Shown in pieces: positions 59,342 to 64,000 of a stretch of 64,000 bases of DNA. The notes under the pieces were generated by a model that saw only the letters and a list, made by a program, of their open reading frames with translations, did no database searches and was not told where the DNA came from. How positions within the stretch are numbered: position 1 is the first letter of the stretch; every line of letters starts with the position of its first letter. The translations under genes and the position numbers were made by a program. Origin of the DNA: Nocardioides aromaticivorans. Lineage in GTDB: Bacteria > Actinomycetota > Actinomycetes > Propionibacteriales > Nocardioidaceae. The stretch is taken from assembly GCF_013408525.1 (NCBI RefSeq), contig NZ_JACBZM010000001.1, positions 744,001 through 808,000 of the forward strand, written 5' to 3'.

Positions 59342-60745
59342 TCAGGCCTCGGTGGTCTCCTCGGCGGCGGCCTCCGGGGCCTCCTCCGACGCCTCGGCGG
59401 CCTCGGCCTCCGGGTCGCCGATGCTGCCGTCGGCCTTGAGGTTCTTCAGCTCGAGGACGTTGCCGGCAGCGTCCTTGACCTCGGCACCCTCGACGAGCAG
59501 CTGCAGCGCCTTGCCGCGGCGGATCTCCTGGACCAGCTCGGGCACGTGGTTGTGCTCGAACATGTGGTTGACGAACTCCTGCGGGTCCTGGCCGGACTGC
59601 TGGGCGCGGCGGATCATGTGCTGGGTCAGCTCGCCCTGGTCGACACCGAGCTCCTCCTTGTCCGCGATCTCGTCGAGGAGGAACTGCGCGGCCACGGCGT
59701 CCCGGACCCGGCGCTCGAGGTCGGCCTCGAACTCCTCCTGGGTCTGGTTCTCCTCCTCGAGGTACTTCTCGAGGGTCAGGCCGGAGAACTGCAGCTGCTG
59801 CTCCAGGTTGGCGCGACGGGCGTTGAGCTCCTCGGTCACCATCGTCTCGGGCAGCGGGACCTCGACCTTCTCCAGCAGCGCCTCGAGGACGGCGTCGCGG
59901 GCGGCAGCGGCCTGCTCGAGGCGCTTGCCGCGGGTGAGCCGCTCGCGCACGTCCTCGCGGAGCTCCTCCAGAGTGTCGAACTCCGAGGCCTCCTGGGCGA
60001 AGTCGTCGTCCAGCTCGGGGAGCTCCTGCTCCTGGACCTGGGTGACCTTGACCTTGACCTCGACGTCCTGGCCGACGAGCTCGCCGCTGACCAGCTGCGT
60101 GGTGAAGGTCTTCTCCTCGTCGACCGCCATGCCGACCAGCGCGTCGTCGAGGCCGTCGATCATGCCGCCGTTGCCGACCTTGTAGGAGAAGCCGGCGATC
60201 TCGGCGCCGTCGACGACCTCGCCGTCGTTGGTGGCGACGAGGTCGATGACCACGAAGTCACCGTCCTGCACGGCGCGCTCGACGTCGCTCAGGGTGCCGA
60301 AGCGCTCGCGCAGGGCGTCGACCTGCTCGGCGACGTCCTCGTCGGTGACCGCCAGGTCGTCGACCGACGCCTCGAGGCCCTCGTACGACGGGAGGTCGAT
60401 CTCGGGCTTGACGTCGACCTCGGCGGTGAACTCCAGGCCGTCGTTGTCCTCGAACTTCGTGACCTCGATGTCGGGCTGCGCCAGCGGGGTCAGGTTGTTC
60501 TCCTGCAGCGCCTCGACGTAGGCCTTCGGGAGGACCTCGTTGACGGCCTCGTCGAGGACGACGCCGCGGCCGACCTGGCGGTCGATGACCTGCGGCGGGA
60601 CCTTGCCACGGCGGAAGCCGGGGACGTTGATCTGCTTCGCGATCTTCTGGTACGCCGCGTCGAGGCTCGGCTTGAGCTCCTCGAAGGGCACCTCGACGGT
60701 CAGCTTGGCCCGGGTCGGGCTCAAGGTCTCGACGGCGCTCTTCAC
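59342..60745 (-). CDS. tig: Trigger factor (ribosome-associated chaperone/PPIase)
   Basis: A 467-residue chaperone. The N-terminal ribosome-binding domain (about 1-145) has the signature GFRRGKVP at about residues 44-51. The FKBP-type peptidyl-prolyl isomerase domain (about 160-245) includes GDFVVIDLVA and GMIDGLDDALVGM. The C-terminal chaperone domain follows, ending in a long Ala/Glu-rich tail that is usual for actinobacteria. GTG 60745 has AGGAGA about 12 nt upstream. Two tRNA genes precede it, as in relatives. Confidence 0.97.
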   Translation of the reverse strand: MKSAVETLSPTRAKLTVEVPFEELKPSLDAAYQKIAKQINVPGFRRGKVPPQVIDRQVGRGVVLDEAVNEVLPKAYVEALQENNLTPLAQPDIEVTKFEDNDGLEFTAEVDVKPEIDLPSYEGLEASVDDLAVTDEDVAEQVDALRERFGTLSDVERAVQDGDFVVIDLVATNDGEVVDGAEIAGFSYKVGNGGMIDGLDDALVGMAVDEEKTFTTQLVSGELVGQDVEVKVKVTQVQEQELPELDDDFAQEASEFDTLEELREDVRERLTRGKRLEQAAAARDAVLEALLEKVEVPLPETMVTEELNARRANLEQQLQFSGLTLEKYLEEENQTQEEFEADLERRVRDAVAAQFLLDEIADKEELGVDQGELTQHMIRRAQQSGQDPQEFVNHMFEHNHVPELVQEIRRGKALQLLVEGAEVKDAAGNVLELKNLKADGSIGDPEAEAAEASEEAPEAAAEETTEA

Positions 60746-60813
60746 AGGTGTTCTCCTACTGTCTGATGAATGGGGCGCGGGCCGGGGCCCGCTGGTGCGA
60801 TCGGGGTGATCTG

Positions 60814-60886
60814 TCGGGGCGACAGGACTCGAACCTGCGGTCTCCTGCTCCCAAAGCAGGCGCGCTAGCCACTACGCTACGCCCCG
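60814..60886 (-). tRNA. tRNA-Pro(TGG)
   Basis: A full cloverleaf on the minus strand: acceptor CGGGGCG (60886-60880) pairs with CGCCCCG (60821-60815). Anticodon stem CCTGC/GCAGG encloses TTTGGGA with anticodon TGG (reads CCA/CCG). T loop is TTCGAGT. The discriminator is A at 60814; CCA is not encoded. Confidence 0.93.
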
Positions 60887-60924
60887 TCGAGCGGACCGCT
60901 GACGGGCAGCCGACCGCAACTTCG

Positions 60925-60995
60925 AGGGGATGACGGGAATCGAACCCGCGTAATCAGTTTGGAAGACTGAGGCTCTACCATTGAGCTACATCCCC
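60925..60995 (-). tRNA. tRNA-Gly(TCC)
   Basis: A full cloverleaf on the minus strand: acceptor GGGGATG (60995-60989) pairs with CATCCCC (60932-60926). Anticodon stem TCAGT/ACTGA encloses CTTCCAA with anticodon TCC (reads GGA/GGG). T loop TTCGATT. CCA is not encoded. It is 38 bp upstream of tRNA-Pro in the same direction. Confidence 0.94.
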
Positions 60996-61071
60996 GGATG
61001 CTCACGGCTCGCCCGCTGGCGCGCCGAAAGACCCGGGCAATCGTGCCACACGGCACCTACCGGGCCCCAAC

Positions 61072-62118
61072 TCAGGGGCGTCGGTGGACGAGCAGCAGCG
61101 CGCGGTCGTCGTCCGGCGATCCGACGGCACCGACCAGCCGGTCGGCGAGCCCGTCCCACGACTTGCGCAGTAGCGACTCCGCCGCCCCCAGCATGTGGTC
61201 GATGCCGAGCTCGATGTCGCGCCGCGGCTCCTCGACCATCCCGTCGGTGTAGAGCAGCAGGCTGTCGCCCTGGTCGAGCTGGCCCCGGATGCAGGCGTAC
61301 TCGACGTCCTCGACGATGCCGAGCACCGGCCCCTCCGCCTGCAGCATCTCCCACCGGCCCGAGCCCGCGTGCCGCTGGACCGCGGGCGGGTGCCCGGCGC
61401 TGCGCAGCTCGAAGACGCCCGTGGCGAGGTCGACGGAGACGTGGACGGCCGTGGCGAAGCCCTCCTCCCAGGCGCGCTGGAGGAGGTAGTCGTTGGCCGC
61501 GGGGAGGAAGCCCGCCGGAGGCAGCGCGCCGACGAGGCCACCCATCGCGCCGGACAGCTGCAGCGCCCGGGTCCCGGCCGCCTCGCCCTTGCCGGAGACG
61601 TCGACCACGACCAGCTCCAGGCTCTCGCGCCAACGGGTCGTCGCCACCACGAAGTCGCCGGCGAAGGGCGAGCCGCCGGCGGAGGACAGCGCCGACTCCA
61701 CGAGCCACTCGCGCGGCAGGGTCGGGATCTCGCCCTGGGCGAGGATCCGGTCGCGCAGGTCGACCAGCATCGACTGGCCCCGCAGCGGCCCGACGCCGAT
61801 CTGCCCGCGACGCAGGGACATCACGATGACCAGCACCGAGATCGTCGCCATCACGCCGAGCGCGGTCGCGATCCGGATCGTGTACTCCTCCTGCAGGACA
61901 CCCGCGGTCACCAGCGTGAGGAGGATGTAGCCCGCGAACCACGGCAGCATCCGGCTGCTCAGGAACAGGATCCCGAGCACCAGCGGCAGGAAGATCAGGT
62001 TGATCGGGACGTCGACGGGCTCGAGCCAGATGCCGACGACCACGAGGGCGGCGAAGAGGGCCAGCACGGACGCGATCCCGAGGTCGCTCAGCACCCACCG
62101 CCGGAGGACGCGGATCAT
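61072..62118 (-). CDS. PP2C/SpoIIE-type serine/threonine phosphatase with membrane part
   Basis: A 348-residue protein with four or five transmembrane helices (residues 10-110) and a cytoplasmic SpoIIE/PP2C domain (about 135-345). The metal-binding Asp positions appear in FAGDFVVA (about 155-162), VVVDVSGKGEAAG (about 173-185), LLLYTDGMVEEP (about 290-301) and DDRALLLV at the C-terminus. It should dephosphorylate anti-sigma-factor antagonists or similar partners. ATG 62118 overlaps the Nei stop (ATGA), so expression follows rpiB and nei. No anti-sigma gene lies next to it. Confidence 0.85.
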   Translation of the reverse strand: MIRVLRRWVLSDLGIASVLALFAALVVVGIWLEPVDVPINLIFLPLVLGILFLSSRMLPWFAGYILLTLVTAGVLQEEYTIRIATALGVMATISVLVIVMSLRRGQIGVGPLRGQSMLVDLRDRILAQGEIPTLPREWLVESALSSAGGSPFAGDFVVATTRWRESLELVVVDVSGKGEAAGTRALQLSGAMGGLVGALPPAGFLPAANDYLLQRAWEEGFATAVHVSVDLATGVFELRSAGHPPAVQRHAGSGRWEMLQAEGPVLGIVEDVEYACIRGQLDQGDSLLLYTDGMVEEPRRDIELGIDHMLGAAESLLRKSWDGLADRLVGAVGSPDDDRALLLVHRRP

Positions 62119-62969
62119 CGCGCCGCCCGGGAGCGGAAGGTGGGCTGGCAGCGGGCGCACCAGAAGAGGTTGCGCCCGCCCAGGACCTCGGTGCGGACGG
62201 CGCGCCCGCAGACGTGGCACGGCTGCCCCGCGCGCCGGTAGACGTAGACCTCGCCACCGTGGTCGTCCACGCGCGGCGGGCGCCCCATGGCCTCGGGCAG
62301 GTGGGCAGGCCGGACGGTGTCGATCCGCCCGGTGCGCACTCCCTCCCGCATCAGCACGACCAGATCGTCCCAGATCGCGCGCCATTGCGAGACGCGAAGC
62401 GTCCGGCCGGGCCGCATCGGGTGGATCCGGTGCCGGAAGAGCACCTCGGCGCGGTAGACGTTCCCGACGCCCGCGAGGACGGCCTGGTCCATCAGCAGCG
62501 ACCCGATCGGGGCGCTGCTGCGACCGATCCGCTCCCACGCCCGGTCCGGCTCCGCGTCCTCCCGCAACGGGTCCGGCCCGATCCGCGCGGTGACGGCGTC
62601 GCGCTCCGCGGCGGTGACCAGCTCGCACCGGGTCGGGCCGCGCAGGTCCGCGTACGCCGCCTGCTCCCCCGCACCGGCCGGGCGGACCAGGCGCAGCCGC
62701 ACCTGGCCGACGGGCTCGGGGACGGCCGGCACGTCGTCGTACACGTCGAAGGTGCCGTAGAGGCCGAGGTGGACGTGCACGAAGCGCTCGCCCTCGAACC
62801 GGACGAACAGCTGCTTGCCCCACGCCTCGGCATCGAGCAGGCGGCTGCCGTCGACCTGGCGGGCGCCGGCGTCGAAGCGTCCCTGCGGGCTGCCGACACG
62901 GACGAGGCGGCGGCCGAAGACGGTCGTGATCTCGCCGGCCAGGCGATGGAGGGTGTGCCCCTCGGGCAT
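62115..62969 (-). CDS. nei: Fpg/Nei-family DNA glycosylase (Nei1-like)
   Basis: A 284-residue base-excision-repair enzyme. Pro2 and Glu3 in MPEGHTLHRLA are the catalytic N-terminus (after Met removal). The helix-two-turn-helix region is LLMDQAVLAGVGNVYRAEVLF (split: LLMDQAVLAG, VGNVYRAEV). The C-terminal zinc finger has CHVCG and WCARCQ. It should excise oxidised pyrimidines and cut the abasic site. Counterpart of Rv2464c. ATG 62969 overlaps the rpiB stop; its own stop overlaps the phosphatase start. Confidence 0.92.
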   Translation of the reverse strand: MPEGHTLHRLAGEITTVFGRRLVRVGSPQGRFDAGARQVDGSRLLDAEAWGKQLFVRFEGERFVHVHLGLYGTFDVYDDVPAVPEPVGQVRLRLVRPAGAGEQAAYADLRGPTRCELVTAAERDAVTARIGPDPLREDAEPDRAWERIGRSSAPIGSLLMDQAVLAGVGNVYRAEVLFRHRIHPMRPGRTLRVSQWRAIWDDLVVLMREGVRTGRIDTVRPAHLPEAMGRPPRVDDHGGEVYVYRRAGQPCHVCGRAVRTEVLGGRNLFWCARCQPTFRSRAAR

Positions 62970-63475
62970 CAGGCCTGGCCGTGCCCGAGAGCGGACTCGG
63001 GCAGCGGCGGGAGCTCACCCGTCGTCTCGTAGGACGCCATCTGGCCGATCCGGCGCACGTGGCGCTCGTCGCCGGGGAACGGCGTGCTGAGGAAGACCTC
63101 GACCAGCCGGGTCATCTCGTCGATGGTGTGCATGCGGCCACCGACGGCGACGACCCACGCGTCGTTGTGCTCGCGGGCCAGGCTGGCGGTCTCCTCCGAC
63201 CACGCGAGCGCGGCGCGGATGCCCTTGACCTTGTTGGCGGCGATCTGCTCGCCGTTGCCCGAGCCGCCGATCACGACGCCCAGGCTGTCGAGCCCGGCCT
63301 CGCGGTCGGCGCGCACGCCCTCGGCGGCGCGCAGGCAGAAGACGGGGTAGTCGTCGAGCGCGTCGTAGACGAAGGGACCGTGGTCGACCGGCTCGTAGCC
63401 GTTGTCGGTCAGCCAGCTGGTGAGGTGGGACTTCAGCTCCAGGCCGGCGTGGTCGCAGCCGAGGTGAACGCGCAT
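62969..63475 (-). CDS. rpiB: Ribose-5-phosphate isomerase B
   Basis: A 168-residue RpiB that interconverts ribose-5-phosphate and ribulose-5-phosphate. LGCDHAGLELK (residues 4-14) is the N-terminal motif with the catalytic/phosphate residues. IGGSGNGEQIAANK in the middle carries the anion-hole loop in which actinobacterial enzymes have Gly-Ser-Gly rather than the Cys of E. coli. GGRMHTIDEM follows. ATG 63475 is used; ATG 63484 (extra MAA) is also possible. It matches Rv2465c beside nei. Confidence 0.95.
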   Translation of the reverse strand: MRVHLGCDHAGLELKSHLTSWLTDNGYEPVDHGPFVYDALDDYPVFCLRAAEGVRADREAGLDSLGVVIGGSGNGEQIAANKVKGIRAALAWSEETASLAREHNDAWVVAVGGRMHTIDEMTRLVEVFLSTPFPGDERHVRRIGQMASYETTGELPPLPESALGHGQA

Positions 63476-63495
63476 GGCCGCCATTCTCTCAGGCA

Positions 63496-64000
63496 TCACG
63501 CCTGGTGGAGTCGGCGGGCCGCCTCCGCGATCGAGCCGCTGATCGACGGGTAGACGGTGAAGGTGTTGGCGAACTCGTCGGCCGTCAGCCGCTCCTTGAC
63601 CGCGAGCGTCACCGGGTGGATCAGCTCGGAGGCCCGCGGGCCGACGACGACGCCGCCGAGCAGCACCCCGGAGCCCGGGCTGATGAAGAGCTTCACGAAG
63701 CCGTCGGTGATGCCCTGCATCTTGGCGCGCGCGTTGGTGGCGAGCGGCTGCAGGACGACCTCGGCGGCGGTCTTGCCCGCGTCGACCTGCTGCTGCGTCA
63801 CGCCGACCGTCGCGATCTCCGGCGAGGTGAAGACGTTGGACGAGACGTCGCGCAGGTCGAGCGGCGCCACGGCGTCGCCGAGGAAGTGCCACATCGCGAT
63901 CCGCCCCTGCATGGCGGCGACGGAGGCCAGCATGAACACGCCGGTGCAGTCGCCGGCGGCGTAGACACCGCGGGCCGAGGTGCGCGAGACCCGATCGACC
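63496..64000 (-). CDS. lpdA: NAD(P)H-quinone dehydrogenase, LpdA-like (5' end outside window)
   Basis: The last 167 residues of a flavoprotein disulfide-reductase-family protein. RGVYAAGDCTGVFMLASVAAMQGR is the second FAD-binding motif (AAGDCTG), and the dimerisation domain follows with NVFTSPEIATVGVT. The C-terminus NTFTVYPSISGSIAEAARRL is like mycobacterial LpdA (Rv3303c) and lacks the His-Pro-Glu pair of true lipoamide dehydrogenases (HAHPT), so a quinone or other acceptor is more likely. The N-terminal half is outside the window. A short CAGGC/GCCTG repeat sits at its stop. Confidence 0.85.
   Translation of the reverse strand, partial: VDRVSRTSARGVYAAGDCTGVFMLASVAAMQGRIAMWHFLGDAVAPLDLRDVSSNVFTSPEIATVGVTQQQVDAGKTAAEVVLQPLATNARAKMQGITDGFVKLFISPGSGVLLGGVVVGPRASELIHPVTLAVKERLTADEFANTFTVYPSISGSIAEAARRLHQA

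Noticed and set aside
63490..63504. CAGGC/GCCTG inverted repeat at the lpdA stop as a terminator
   Set aside because: The stem is only 5 bp with no T tract and the rpiB start is within 20 bp, so read-through or chance is more likely.

Overview
The window reads as chromosome of a very GC-rich actinobacterium, most likely of the Nocardioidaceae (Nocardioides-like). Reasons: third codon positions are almost all G or C, GTG starts are common, many genes look leaderless with an A2/T6 -10 hexamer 6-8 nt before the start, the acyl-CoA carboxylase has an alpha, beta and small epsilon subunit, there are two clpP genes, and gene order matches two mycobacterial blocks. Placement to genus is an inference from content. 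No phage, transposase, integrase, CRISPR array or rRNA was seen. Two tRNA genes are present, and no gap between genes exceeds about 300 bp once the tRNAs and sites are counted.

Layout. 1-3 kb: end of a LysR regulator, a hotdog thioesterase divergent from a LytR-CpsA-Psr protein, a crotonase and a DUF1059-like small protein. 3.1-5.3 kb: two paralogous LPXTG surface proteins on either side of a class E sortase. 5.4-7.9 kb: acyl-CoA dehydrogenase, divergent TetR regulator and a CoA-binding protein. 7.8-15.5 kb: an acyltransferase-like membrane protein, purE, purK, an orphan OmpR-type DNA-binding domain, a class III cyclase, a bacterial PH protein, birA, accD and accE. 15.5-24.7 kb: epoxide hydrolase and WYL regulator, DUF885 peptidase, AlkZ-like protein, ECF sigma factor with a membrane-anchored partner, Maf and an unknown secreted protein. 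24.6-36.3 kb: a second acyl-CoA dehydrogenase, an envelope-glycan locus (WecE-type aminotransferase, sulfotransferase, GT2, large polytopic protein, flippase-like protein, OafA-like O-acyltransferase), then the biotin carboxylase subunit accA.

36.3-48.9 kb is more accessory: GGDEF protein, a YdbS/YdbT-like pair with a solo PemK/MazF-like protein, an AurF-like diiron oxygenase with TetR and DUF4873 genes, a DMP19 protein, a DUF222 (13E12) protein behind an SOS-box-like site, an XRE-cupin regulator divergent from benE, an RTX-repeat protein and a SpoIID-domain protein. 48.9-64 kb is mainly housekeeping: valS, clpX-clpP2-clpP1, tig with tRNA-Pro and tRNA-Gly, a PP2C phosphatase, nei, rpiB and the 3' end of an lpdA-like gene. 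Among these sit a zinc-ribbon beta-propeller membrane protein and a lipase-like hydrolase.

How the genes work together: AccA (biotin carboxylase/BCCP), AccD and AccE would form an acyl-CoA carboxylase that BirA biotinylates. The two acyl-CoA dehydrogenases, crotonase and thioesterase handle acyl-CoA degradation. The sortase would anchor its two flanking proteins. ClpP1P2 with ClpX, plus trigger factor, is the protein-quality module. Several regulator-target pairs carry visible operator-like inverted repeats, which are the most checkable new observations here.
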